A stretch of DNA of 14,426 bases from Bacilli bacterium (lineage in GTDB: Bacteria; Bacillota_I; Bacilli_A; ML615J-28; CAG-698), in assembly GCA_028691905.1 (NCBI GenBank), contig JAQUYJ010000014.1:1-14426 (forward strand). Reading direction: 5' to 3'. Position numbers and translations under genes: made by a program. How positions within the stretch are numbered: position 1 is the stretch's first letter; every line of letters starts with the position of its first letter. Shown in pieces: positions 1 through 7,916 of this stretch. The notes beneath the pieces were generated by a model. It was given only the letters and a program-made list of their open reading frames with translations. It was not told the origin of the DNA and did not search any database.

Positions 1-1104
1 AGGAAAGGCAGCGTTACTCATGCCAATTTCCTGTCCCTGATAAATAAAAGGTGTTCCCTGCTGGCAAAATAAATAGGTGGCTAAAAAAGTGGCAGAATGA
101 AAACGATAATTCTCATTCCCAAAACGGGATATACTGCGCGGTTGATCATGATTTTCAAAATATAAGCTGTTCCATCCCCGCCCGTTTATCTTTTCCTGCC
201 ATCTGCTCAATGCTTTTTTCAAACGAATCGGTCTGAATTTACGCAAAAACCATTTCACAAAATAACAGTCCGCATCCATATGTTGAAATTGAAATACCAT
301 ATTCAATTCTTTTTCATCTTCAATGTACGTCAATGCCTGTTCCGGTGTCAAAAAAACACATTCTCCTACCGTAAAACAATCATATTGATTCCAAACTTCC
401 ATTTTTAGTTCTTCCAAATAACGATGAATATGGGGTCCATTCATATAGTGTTCCCGTCCACTCAGGATGGGGGATGCTTTTCCGTTGGGTAAACCCGGCG
501 TCTTTGATAACAAATTGATGACATCACATCGGAAGCCATCCACTCCTTTGTTTAACCAAAAATGGAGCATTTTTTTGATTTCTTCCCGTACTTTTGGATT
601 TTCCCAATTTAAGTCCGGTTGTTTTTTGGAAAACAGGTGCAGATAGTATTGATCACAGCTTGCTACATATTCACATGCTTTTCCACCAAACAGGCTCATC
701 CAGTTATTTGGTTTATCCAACCACAAATAATAATCGTGATACGAATTATCTTTTCCCTTTATAGCTTCCTGAAACCAATGGTGTTCATCTGAAGTGTGAT
801 TTACAACCAAATCCATGACAAGTTTCATTCCCCGACCGTGGATTTCCCTCACTAAATCATCAAAATCAGCCATTGTCCCATATCGGGGATGGATTTGATA
901 ATAATCGGCTATATCATATCCATTATCATCAAGAGGAGATAAATATATCGGTGATAGCCAAATAATCTGGGCACCCAAATTTTGAATATAATCAAGCTTG
1001 GATTGAATTCCCTTTAAATCTCCAATCCCATCCTGATTGCTGTCGCAAAAACTTTGGGGATATATTTGGTATACTACTTGTTCCTTGTACCACCGCTTAT
1101 CCAT
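1..1104 (-). CDS. GH13 alpha-glucosidase, oligo-1,6-glucosidase type (3' part cut by window edge)
   Basis: Intracellular GH13 glucosidase that should release glucose from short alpha-glucosides. The frame is open from the ATG at 1104 to the left edge: 368 residues of an expected ~550, so most of the C-terminal beta domain is missing. The protein begins MDKRWYKEQVVYQIYPQSF. Conserved regions are DLVVNH (about residues 98-103), GFRCDVIN with nucleophile D194, GEC with acid/base E248, and ENHDQ with stabilising D320; QPDLNW is also present. Val follows the nucleophile, which in this family goes with alpha-1,6 preference (oligo-1,6-glucosidase, dextran glucosidase, trehalose-6-phosphate hydrolase) rather than maltase. 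The segment YMNGPHIHRYLEE resembles oligo-1,6-glucosidases. There is no signal peptide. The start overlaps the GH3 stop by 8 bp and has AAAGAGGA upstream. Family is certain; exact substrate is inferred. Confidence 0.93.
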   Translation of the reverse strand, partial: MDKRWYKEQVVYQIYPQSFCDSNQDGIGDLKGIQSKLDYIQNLGAQIIWLSPIYLSPLDDNGYDIADYYQIHPRYGTMADFDDLVREIHGRGMKLVMDLVVNHTSDEHHWFQEAIKGKDNSYHDYYLWLDKPNNWMSLFGGKACEYVASCDQYYLHLFSKKQPDLNWENPKVREEIKKMLHFWLNKGVDGFRCDVINLLSKTPGLPNGKASPILSGREHYMNGPHIHRYLEELKMEVWNQYDCFTVGECVFLTPEQALTYIEDEKELNMVFQFQHMDADCYFVKWFLRKFRPIRLKKALSRWQEKINGRGWNSLYFENHDQPRSISRFGNENYRFHSATFLATYLFCQQGTPFIYQGQEIGMSNAAFP

Positions 1105-3421
1105 TATTTTTCCTCTTTCTTAATTTTTTTATTCCTGTTATCCAATGAAAATTGATTATATCTATTAATCCTTCGACTGTTTCAACCGGCAGAACTCCTC
1201 CACTCATGATTGCCAGGGAGCGAATCGGTGTTTCCAAAAGTGTTTTTTCCATGACCAATCGCATCCATCCTTCCTCTTTGGCAATCATCTTGTTTGCTTC
1301 CTTTTTCGCAAAAATAAGCAATATTCTTCCGATTATTGTATTCTTGATATCTTCCAAGGTAGAATCAAGACTGTATGGTCTTCTCTTCTTGATGGTTTTT
1401 GGAGGAAGTGGAAATGGAATTAATTTCGCGAAATCACTTGGATTGTAGTTCTCATCAAGGTAGCTGGTAGGTTCATGCTCTTGAAACCGCGGATCGGATT
1501 CTGCAATTTTATATAAAAATCCAAAACATTCTTCGTTCACGTTTTTAGCAATAACAATCCGATACTCTCCTTTTATTACTACCCAATCATGAACATGCTG
1601 ATCAAAAAATGAAAAATCAGTATTTTTTATTTTAAATTCCACTTTTTTAGTTTCATTGGGCTGAAGCGTTATCTTTTGAAAATATTTTAATTCTCTTCTG
1701 GCACGGTGAACACTGGCAGCGGGATTGTCTATGTATAACTGAACCACTTCTTTACCGGAAACTTTTCCCGTATTTGTGATTGAAAAACTGACGATAGCTT
1801 GATCATCGGTCTGTTGATAGGAAGGATCATGATAAGTAAAGGCGGTATAAGATAAACCATAACCAAAAGGATAAACCACTTCTTTTTGAAAACTGTGATA
1901 ATAACGGTATCCGACAAAAATGGATTCATCGTAATAAACAGCATGATTGTCCCTTGTTAATTTCACATTGCAGTCTGCTGCATCTTTTATAAATGTTTCA
2001 CTTAATCTTCCTGAAGGATTGATCATTCCATATACAATGTCAAGAATAGATCTGCTTCCAGCCTGCCCGGGCAGATAGGCCATAATTAATCCTTTTATCT
2101 GGGAACAAAAACTTAAATCAACAACGGATCCGCTTAAAACCACCACCACAATATTGGGATTTACTTCCAACAACTGATGCAGCAATGCCAATTGATTGGG
2201 AGGAAAAGCAAGTGTCGTCCGGTCTACTCCTTCCGTTTCATATTCATCAGGCAATCCCATTAAATATAAGATTTTTTTTACTTTCTGTGCTTTTTCCAAA
2301 GCCCTTTTCACAAGACATTCATCCAATTCCTTGCTTTTGGAATCATACCCCTTTTCATAACTGATGTGTTTGGAATAATCCGAAAGAATCGTATTCATTT
2401 GCTCCAATCGGTAAGGATTAATGTGGGAAGAACCACCGCCTTGATATCGCAAAGATTCCGCAAATCCCCCGATGACTGCTGTTTCTTCCTCTTTTTGAAA
2501 GGGCAGCATCCCTTCATTTTTCAATAAGACAATGGATTCCTGGGCAGCAAACCGTGCAATTTGATGATGATTATCATAGTCTACTTTGTCTAGCGCTGTT
2601 TTTGCGTATTTTTTTACCAATTTTTTAATCCGTTCTGCTGATTGGTCTATTGCTTCTTCCAAATCGGGATCATTCTTAACTGCTTCCTTCATTATATTTG
2701 AACGGTAGCCGTGACTGGAAGGCATTTCCAAATCACATATTGCTTTAACGGAGCGAATGCGGTTGCTGACAGCACCCCAATCACTTACAACAACACCGGT
2801 ATATCCCCAATCTTTCCGAAGTATTTTCCCCAAAGCAGTTGATTCGCTCGCATATTCACCGTTTACTTTGTTATAACTGACCATTACGGTTGCCGGATTT
2901 TCTTCTATACATGCCTGAAAAGAGCGCAAATAGATTTCATGCATTGTTCTTTCATCGACGATACTGTCCTGTGTAAAGCGATAAGTTTCCTGATTATTAC
3001 AGCAAAAATGTTTGACTGAACAGCCAATTCCCTGTTTTTCCATGGCTTTGACATATGCTTTTCCCATTTGGGCACTTAAGATGGGATCTTCAGAAAAATA
3101 TTCGAAATTTCGGCCACAAAGCGGAGTTCTTTTGATATTCACTCCCGGTCCCAAAACAATGTGAACTTGCTGGTCCTTTGCTTCCTTTGCAATAGCACTA
3201 GCTACTTTAGCCACAACCTGCGGATCAAAACTACAGCCAAGTAAGCTGGCAGGCGGAAAAGCAGTAGCTTTTTGACTTCCCCCTATCCCCAAATGGTCAC
3301 CACTGTCGATTTGTTTTCGTAAACCATGGGGTCCATCAGCCATTCTTAGTGCCGGCAGTCCCAATACTTCTTTGGTTTGCCATACATTTTCACCATCCAG
3401 CAATTCAATCTTTTCGTTCAT
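1097..3421 (-). CDS. GH3 beta-glucosidase (cytoplasmic, with C-terminal helical extension)
   Basis: Retaining glycoside hydrolase family 3 enzyme, 774 residues, probably a beta-glucosidase acting on imported beta-glucosides. Visible parts: start of the TIM-like barrel with MADGPHGLRKQ (27-37); GPGVNIKRTPLCGRNFEYFS (91-110); VKHFCCNNQE (136-145); nucleophile D214 in VVSDWGA; second domain with GGGSSHINP (328-336) and the probable acid/base E397 in ETEGVDR; FGYGLSYT (519-526); and a fibronectin-III-like domain at about 540-635. The last ~130 residues are helical, unusual for minimal GH3 enzymes, and end in a basic KKLRKRK tail. There is no signal peptide. The start is forced: an in-frame TAA lies two codons upstream, AGAGG precedes the ATG, and the ATG overlaps the GH2 stop as ATGA. 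Translational coupling with GH2 is likely. Beta-xylosidase or another aryl-glycosidase activity cannot be excluded. Confidence 0.95.
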   Translation of the reverse strand: MNEKIELLDGENVWQTKEVLGLPALRMADGPHGLRKQIDSGDHLGIGGSQKATAFPPASLLGCSFDPQVVAKVASAIAKEAKDQQVHIVLGPGVNIKRTPLCGRNFEYFSEDPILSAQMGKAYVKAMEKQGIGCSVKHFCCNNQETYRFTQDSIVDERTMHEIYLRSFQACIEENPATVMVSYNKVNGEYASESTALGKILRKDWGYTGVVVSDWGAVSNRIRSVKAICDLEMPSSHGYRSNIMKEAVKNDPDLEEAIDQSAERIKKLVKKYAKTALDKVDYDNHHQIARFAAQESIVLLKNEGMLPFQKEEETAVIGGFAESLRYQGGGSSHINPYRLEQMNTILSDYSKHISYEKGYDSKSKELDECLVKRALEKAQKVKKILYLMGLPDEYETEGVDRTTLAFPPNQLALLHQLLEVNPNIVVVVLSGSVVDLSFCSQIKGLIMAYLPGQAGSRSILDIVYGMINPSGRLSETFIKDAADCNVKLTRDNHAVYYDESIFVGYRYYHSFQKEVVYPFGYGLSYTAFTYHDPSYQQTDDQAIVSFSITNTGKVSGKEVVQLYIDNPAASVHRARRELKYFQKITLQPNETKKVEFKIKNTDFSFFDQHVHDWVVIKGEYRIVIAKNVNEECFGFLYKIAESDPRFQEHEPTSYLDENYNPSDFAKLIPFPLPPKTIKKRRPYSLDSTLEDIKNTIIGRILLIFAKKEANKMIAKEEGWMRLVMEKTLLETPIRSLAIMSGGVLPVETVEGLIDIINFHWITGIKKLRKRKNNG

Positions 3422-5787
3422 GATTTAACCTCTACGGTTTCGATGATGATTTGATTCGGTAAATTAATCTCTATTTTACCCAATCCTTTCTGGGTATTGC
3501 TTTTAATCCAGAAAGATCCAATTCCACCGATTAACGGTACTGTATTTGGACCAATTAAATCAATTGCTCCTTCCACCTGTACCATAACATCTTCAAATGC
3601 GTACACAAGCAACCTTCCCCACTCATCTGTTTTTTTAATAGTAATTTTTGTAACATCATATGTTTCCTGTGGACGAAGGACAAGACTTTCCAACTCAACA
3701 TGATAAGAAAAGTTTTGACTTACCCCCATGGTTATACTGGCTGCTTTTTCATTTTTTTGATATCCGTCTATCCGAAAAATCGGTTGATGGGTTCCTACAG
3801 TGTATTTATAAAACAAATCCAAGCCCTGCTCATAAGTCAGATGGTATTTCATCATTAAATAAAGAAACCGCAATTTGGAAAGGAAAGGTAATCTTGTGCC
3901 AAATTTTTTCGCATCATTTATTGCTTTTTTTGTCATCCTGGAGTCTCTTTTTGTAAAGTGCTCCTGTTTTTCGAGGAGGTTACCAATAAAATCGTTTATG
4001 ATAATCGGGGGGTGATTTAAATATTGATAATGCTTCCTGTCAGGATAATAATCACCTATCCAATCGTTATTTTTATATAATTTTACATATTCGCAGTTGG
4101 TAAAAATGATTACATTTTCCAGATTACTTGCGGGATAATCTCCAGCCTGCAGCAAAGAAGATGCTTCCAGGACAACATGTTCATCCTGTTGGGAAGAATA
4201 AGCGTAGCTAGCCAACTTGGGATGTCGGAAAAAATCCAATACGCCATGATAGCATATTCGGTCCCCGCTTCCAAATTCCTGATGTGTTTGATAGTCAAAT
4301 AAACACCAGCCAATTGCTCCACCTATCCCGTTTTTAGGTTTCTGCATCACATTAATCACTTTCAGATGTCGTAAGGCATGCTCGATTCGCCATTCTTCCA
4401 CATCAAATCGTTTGCATGGAAACATATGGCCATTATATTCACTGATTATATAGGGATGCTTTTTCTTTGTTATGGTATTCTTTTTTGCCAGGGGTCTGTT
4501 TTTCCCTGAAAAAGAAAAATCATTGTATGTGTAAATATCTTCCAAAAATTCACTGTGCGCAATGTTTCTGACGCCTGCTGTTGGTCTGCTGTCATCCAAG
4601 CGATGAGCAATTGCATTGGTTTGCACATATAAATCGTGATTGTCTGCTGATTCATTGATCCGAACTCCCCACATGATAATACTGGGATGATTTCGGTCTC
4701 GTAAAATCATGTCTTCTGTATTTTTTACTGTTAATTCCTGCCATTCTGCATTGCCGATTGTTTGCCATCCCGGTATTTCTTCCATTACCAACAATCCGAT
4801 TTCATCACATTTCTGAATAAAATGTTTGGATGGTGGGTAGTGGGATGTCCGAACAATCTGAACACCCAGATCATTCTTTAAAATAACAGCATCTTTTTCC
4901 TGGGCACTTTTCGGCATCGCATAGCCGACATACGGATAACTTTGATGGCGGTTTAATCCCCGTAATTTTCTTCTTTTCCCATTTAATATGATCCCTTGAT
5001 CATCTGTTTTGATTTCACGGAATCCAAAAGAGCTGATTACTTCATCCATTAGTATGTTATTCTGAAACAGTTGCAATTTTACTTCGTACAAATAGGGCTG
5101 GTCCAACTCCCAAAGCACTTTATCCATTACATCAATTTTACATTTCATATCTTTGGACTGGATACTCATCTGTGTTTTAATTTTTTCTATTTTTTGATCA
5201 AGTACAGTAATCTGCAGTACCCCTTCATCGGTTGACAGAGTAGCATCTATATGAATACTGTTGGATTGCAGGGGGTGATAGGAGCGAAGAAAAAAAGTTT
5301 CTATGAAACTTGGCTCTTTTATCTCAAGCTGAACTTCCCGGTATATTCCGCTGTATACCAAATAATCAACCAATCCCCCAAATGGAGGAATGAAGACATT
5401 CTCGTGGCTGTCTACCACAACGGTAATCATATTTGTAGCTCCGTACTGAACAAATTCGTTGATGCAGGCAGTAAATGGTGTGTAAGCTCCTTTATGGGTC
5501 ATGACAAATTCATCATTGATGAATAAATGAGCAGTGACACTTACCCCTTCAAAAATTAAAGAAAGTATTTTACCTTGATAAGATTCTTCAATAAAAATCT
5601 CTTTTTTATAAGTGAATTCGCCTTGAATTTTCTTCTCATCAAAATAATGGTATGGTACTTCAACGGCATTATGTGGTAAATCCACTTTTTCAAATGATGA
5701 CGTGTTTAGATAATCTTTTATATGTTTATCATCAAATTGCTCACAAAAATACCAATTATAATTTAAATTTATACATTGTCTGGCCAC
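3418..5787 (-). CDS. GH2 beta-glycosidase (beta-galactosidase-like)
   Basis: Glycoside hydrolase family 2 enzyme of 789 residues, cytoplasmic (no signal peptide), first gene of the glycosidase operon. Order: N-terminal jelly-roll sugar-binding domain (to ~160), immunoglobulin-like domain (~165-260), TIM barrel with GLNRHQ (277-282) and RTSHYPP (313-319), acid/base E379 in WGVRINES, nucleophile E450 in IISEYNG. A helical segment and a C-terminal beta domain (GAIDLIGPNTVPLIGG) resemble those of large Bacillota GH2 proteins. Substrate is uncertain: beta-galactosidase is the default, and I did not see a clear NxK signature of beta-glucuronidases. An in-frame GTG at 5796 would add three residues, but it is the end of the Shine-Dalgarno AAGAGGTG. 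The GTG at 5787, six bases beyond that site, is therefore preferred. Confidence 0.9.
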   Translation of the reverse strand: MARQCINLNYNWYFCEQFDDKHIKDYLNTSSFEKVDLPHNAVEVPYHYFDEKKIQGEFTYKKEIFIEESYQGKILSLIFEGVSVTAHLFINDEFVMTHKGAYTPFTACINEFVQYGATNMITVVVDSHENVFIPPFGGLVDYLVYSGIYREVQLEIKEPSFIETFFLRSYHPLQSNSIHIDATLSTDEGVLQITVLDQKIEKIKTQMSIQSKDMKCKIDVMDKVLWELDQPYLYEVKLQLFQNNILMDEVISSFGFREIKTDDQGIILNGKRRKLRGLNRHQSYPYVGYAMPKSAQEKDAVILKNDLGVQIVRTSHYPPSKHFIQKCDEIGLLVMEEIPGWQTIGNAEWQELTVKNTEDMILRDRNHPSIIMWGVRINESADNHDLYVQTNAIAHRLDDSRPTAGVRNIAHSEFLEDIYTYNDFSFSGKNRPLAKKNTITKKKHPYIISEYNGHMFPCKRFDVEEWRIEHALRHLKVINVMQKPKNGIGGAIGWCLFDYQTHQEFGSGDRICYHGVLDFFRHPKLASYAYSSQQDEHVVLEASSLLQAGDYPASNLENVIIFTNCEYVKLYKNNDWIGDYYPDRKHYQYLNHPPIIINDFIGNLLEKQEHFTKRDSRMTKKAINDAKKFGTRLPFLSKLRFLYLMMKYHLTYEQGLDLFYKYTVGTHQPIFRIDGYQKNEKAASITMGVSQNFSYHVELESLVLRPQETYDVTKITIKKTDEWGRLLVYAFEDVMVQVEGAIDLIGPNTVPLIGGIGSFWIKSNTQKGLGKIEINLPNQIIIETVEVKS

Positions 5788-5807
5788 AATTTTCACCTCT
5801 TGATTGT

Positions 5808-5816
5808 ATTATAACA
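5808..5816 (-). promoter_or_regulatory. Extended -10 promoter of the glycosidase operon
   Basis: TGTTATAAT read on the minus strand: a perfect -10 hexamer with the TGn extension and no recognisable -35 at 17 bp. Exactly 20 nt separate the hexamer from the GTG start at 5787, so transcription would begin at about 5801 and the leader would be only ~14 nt, starting at the Shine-Dalgarno. It lies just upstream of the first glycosidase gene and after the terminator of the previous operon, which is where a promoter is needed. Confidence 0.6.
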
Positions 5817-5832
5817 TGATTTTATTTTTTTT

Positions 5833-5859
5833 AATAGATGCTTTTTATCAAAATCTATT
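5833..5859. promoter_or_regulatory. Inverted repeat, possible operator of the glycosidase operon
   Basis: AATAGAT at 5833-5839 and ATCTATT at 5853-5859 form a perfect 7-bp inverted repeat with a 13-bp spacer, centres 20 bp apart (two helical turns). It lies about 20-45 bp upstream of the -10 element, a position suited to an activator or a repressor dimer. It lacks a T-run on either strand that would make it a terminator. It does not match the cre consensus. The role is inferred from position and symmetry only; in such AT-rich DNA a chance repeat is possible. Confidence 0.3.
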
Positions 5860-5863
5860 GTAT

Positions 5864-5890
5864 AAAAAAAGAAAAGTGACTAGACTTTTC
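5864..5890 (-). terminator. Rho-independent terminator of the tmk-rsmI operon
   Basis: On the minus strand GAAAAGT, a 6-nt loop, then ACTTTTC, followed directly by seven T. The 7-bp stem is perfect but A/T-rich, with only two G-C pairs, so it may be leaky. The rsmI stop codon lies in the loop, so the hairpin overlaps the end of that gene. It separates the housekeeping operon from the glycosidase operon. Confidence 0.6.
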
Positions 5891-6740
5891 CTTTAACTTT
5901 TAATTCATGATATATTTCACTTTTACTTTGTTTCCGATCAGTTGCCACTTTTTTCATCGCTTCTTTTTCATCCAATCCCTTGGCTTGATAATACTGAAAA
6001 TGTTCGAGAAGAGAAAGAGTTAATAATTCCTGATGCTGTTTGGTTTCTTTTGCGCCTTCGATGATAACGACTATCTCTCCTTTGATTAGCCACTCCCCAC
6101 TGAGAAGTTCGCTAAGTGTTCCTCGTATATATTCTTCATGTTTTTTAGTCAGTTCCCGTGCAACTACCGTTTTTCGGTCCCCTAAAAGCTCATAGGCATC
6201 TTCCAAAAAGCCACGTAAACGATGGGGAGCTTCATAAAAAAGAAGCGTTTTATCCACATCCTGCAGCATCTGCAATTGCTTTTTCCTTTGACTTGCTTTA
6301 CTTGCAAGAAAACCGATAAAACAAAATTGATCACTGGGTAGTCCTGAGGCAATTAATGCGGTCAGAGCAGCATTTGCACCAGGCAAACTAATGACACTGT
6401 ACCCTTCCTGAATGGCAAGTGATGTAATCAAATACCCCGGATCACTAATCCCCGGCAGTCCGGCATCACTTACCAATGCTATTTTTTTACCCAAATGCAG
6501 CCATTCCAGCAGTTCTTTGCTTCGGCTTTCTTCATTAAACGAATGATAGCTGTAACAGGGGGTAAGGATAGTAAAGTGACTAAGTAAAACCTTAGTCACC
6601 CTTGTGTCTTCGCAAAAAATAGCATCCACTTCTCGTAGTATTCGAACAGCCCGATAAGTCATATCTTCTAAATTACCGATTGGTGTTGGGACTAAGAAAA
6701 GGATTGCTTTTTGATTGCTATATGATTGTTGGGAAATCAT
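5880..6740 (-). CDS. rsmI: 16S rRNA (cytidine-1402-2'-O)-methyltransferase RsmI
   Basis: SAM-dependent methyltransferase that 2'-O-methylates C1402 in the 16S rRNA decoding centre; 286 residues, the usual size. Tetrapyrrole-methylase fold signatures: LFLVPTPIGNLEDMT (14-28), CEDTR (43-47), SDAGLPGISDPG (91-102), the SAM-binding loop PGANAALTALIASG (120-133) and GFLASKASQRK. The C-terminal helical part contains DRKQSKSEIYHEL, typical of the family. It is the last gene of its operon; its ATG overlaps the upstream stop as ATGA, with AAAAGGA 11 nt before it. In Bacillus subtilis the homologue (yabC) likewise follows yabB (trmN6) with one gene between, so the synteny supports the call. A terminator hairpin overlaps the stop codon. 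Confidence 0.96.
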   Translation of the reverse strand: MISQQSYSNQKAILFLVPTPIGNLEDMTYRAVRILREVDAIFCEDTRVTKVLLSHFTILTPCYSYHSFNEESRSKELLEWLHLGKKIALVSDAGLPGISDPGYLITSLAIQEGYSVISLPGANAALTALIASGLPSDQFCFIGFLASKASQRKKQLQMLQDVDKTLLFYEAPHRLRGFLEDAYELLGDRKTVVARELTKKHEEYIRGTLSELLSGEWLIKGEIVVIIEGAKETKQHQELLTLSLLEHFQYYQAKGLDEKEAMKKVATDRKQSKSEIYHELKVKGKV

Positions 6741-7141
6741 TCCGATATAATCCTTTTGGCTCGTTCACGTAAATCACGTTCTGAATAAACTATTTTCATC
6801 AGTTCAGATTTCTTTTTATCCGATAATCCGAACGCCTGTTGAACTTCTTCAATCAGAAAATGTTCTTCGACACTGTACCATTCATCATATAAAGAAGCGC
6901 TGATAAGATTCATAAATACCAAGTTTTTTGTGGATTTGGTCTTACCGGCAAAATATTCAATCAGTTTTTCTAAACTCAGGTTGCTTTTACGATAGCGTTG
7001 GGCATCTTCACCCATTTCATATTTCAATCGATTTATTACTTGCATTTCGTTTTCATTAACCGCTCCGTCCACAGACACCAGTTTAGTGATGAGATCGATA
7101 AAATAATTTTTTTCTTCTTTGGATAATAAACTAAGAAACAT
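6737..7141 (-). CDS. TerB-like small helical protein of unknown function
   Basis: Predicted 134-residue soluble, all-helical protein with no membrane segment. Two acidic segments, DGAVNENE (25-32) and DEWYSVEEHFLIEEV (86-100), each sit between hydrophobic helices (FIDLITKLVSV; LVFMNLISASLY). This gives the two-fold look of the TerB/tellurite-resistance-like fold, which is proposed to bind metal. The assignment rests on pattern, not on a recognised orthologue. It lies between trmN6 and rsmI, the slot where B. subtilis has the GIY-YIG gene yazA, and its stop overlaps the rsmI start. An in-frame GTG at 7150 is part of the Shine-Dalgarno AAAGGAGTG; the ATG at 7141, six bases after it, is preferred. 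It has its own promoter just upstream. No function is proposed. Confidence 0.75.
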   Translation of the reverse strand: MFLSLLSKEEKNYFIDLITKLVSVDGAVNENEMQVINRLKYEMGEDAQRYRKSNLSLEKLIEYFAGKTKSTKNLVFMNLISASLYDEWYSVEEHFLIEEVQQAFGLSDKKKSELMKIVYSERDLRERAKRIISE

Positions 7142-7161
7142 CGTTATCACTCCTTTTTTTA

Positions 7162-7170
7162 ATTATAACA
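7162..7170 (-). promoter_or_regulatory. Internal extended -10 promoter before the TerB-like gene
   Basis: TGTTATAAT on the minus strand, in the 31-bp gap between trmN6 and the TerB-like gene, identical over nine bases to the glycosidase promoter. It has no convincing -35. The hexamer is 20 nt from the ATG at 7141, giving a predicted leader of about 14 nt. It would allow the TerB-like gene and rsmI to be expressed apart from tmk-holB. Confidence 0.5.
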
Positions 7171-7172
7171 TA

Positions 7173-7916
7173 TTATTCTATATTTTGTTTTGGAAAGTGA
7201 AATATTTTTTTTAATTGTTGTGTATATTCACCATTTTCCTGATAGATATAACAGGGTTCTATTACTTTACATTCCGATTTTTTATTTTTTCTTGCTTCAA
7301 TCAAAACAAGCAGTGCTTCTTTGTCATTGGTTTTTGGATATATAAATTGGATTCTTTTCATCTGAAATCTTTCCAAATGAAGTGCCAGTACGATTTCATC
7401 CAATCGGTCAGCCCGATGGACTAAATAAAACTGTCCGCCATCAACCAATAATTTTTTTGCTTCTGATATAATTTCTTCCAACTTGATTTTCACTTCGTGA
7501 CGGGCAATCGTTAAAAATTGATTTTTGTTGATTTTACTCGATTCCTTCCACTTAAAATACGGTGGATTGGAAATAACAATATCGAAACGATTGGCAAAAT
7601 CCCTTTTGTATATATCTTTTATATCAGCATGAATAATTTCAATTTGATTTTCAAAATGATTCAATGCAACGCTTCTTTTCGCCAATTCTGCTACCGGTTC
7701 CTGAATTTCCACTCCAATGATTTTTGCTTGTGTTTTTAGCGTTAAATACAACGGAATAGGTGCATTCCCGCATCCTAAATCAATAATATTTTTGGTATCT
7801 CTTGTTGTTCTTACAAAATGAGCCAAAAGCATGGAATCTACTGAAAACCGGAACATCTCGTCGTTTTGAATAATCTTTATCTGTTCATATCCTAATAATT
7901 CATGAATCCATTCCAT
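7173..7916 (-). CDS. trmN6: tRNA1(Val) (adenine-37-N6)-methyltransferase TrmN6
   Basis: Class I SAM-dependent methyltransferase of the YfiC/YabB family, expected to make m6A at position 37 of a tRNA. It has 247 residues, similar to B. subtilis YabB. SAM-binding motif I is IDLGCGNAPIPL (45-56), the acidic end of strand 2 is GVEIQ (68-72), and the amino-methyltransferase motif NPPY is at 117-120. The N-terminus IIQNDEMFRFSVDSMLLAHF is typical of the family. The frame stays open upstream to 8012, but that stretch (rich in Lys/His, without similarity to the family) is the ricT 3' end read in another frame. The ATG at 7916 overlaps the ricT stop by 17 bp and fits the homologues. The ribosome site before it is weak (GTGGA), so translational coupling to ricT is likely. 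Confidence 0.92.
   Translation of the reverse strand: MEWIHELLGYEQIKIIQNDEMFRFSVDSMLLAHFVRTTRDTKNIIDLGCGNAPIPLYLTLKTQAKIIGVEIQEPVAELAKRSVALNHFENQIEIIHADIKDIYKRDFANRFDIVISNPPYFKWKESSKINKNQFLTIARHEVKIKLEEIISEAKKLLVDGGQFYLVHRADRLDEIVLALHLERFQMKRIQFIYPKTNDKEALLVLIEARKNKKSECKVIEPCYIYQENGEYTQQLKKIFHFPKQNIE

Noticed and set aside
1152..1448. 98-codon plus-strand frame antisense to the GH3 gene
   Set aside because: Shadow of a well-supported coding sequence, with no ribosome site or family resemblance. Similar opposite-strand frames at 3497-3956, 5251-5526, 9384-9650 and 13202-13414 were dropped for the same reason.
5797..5880. Catabolite-repression (cre) site in the glycosidase promoter region
   Set aside because: No sequence near the TGWAANCGNTNWCA pattern is present.
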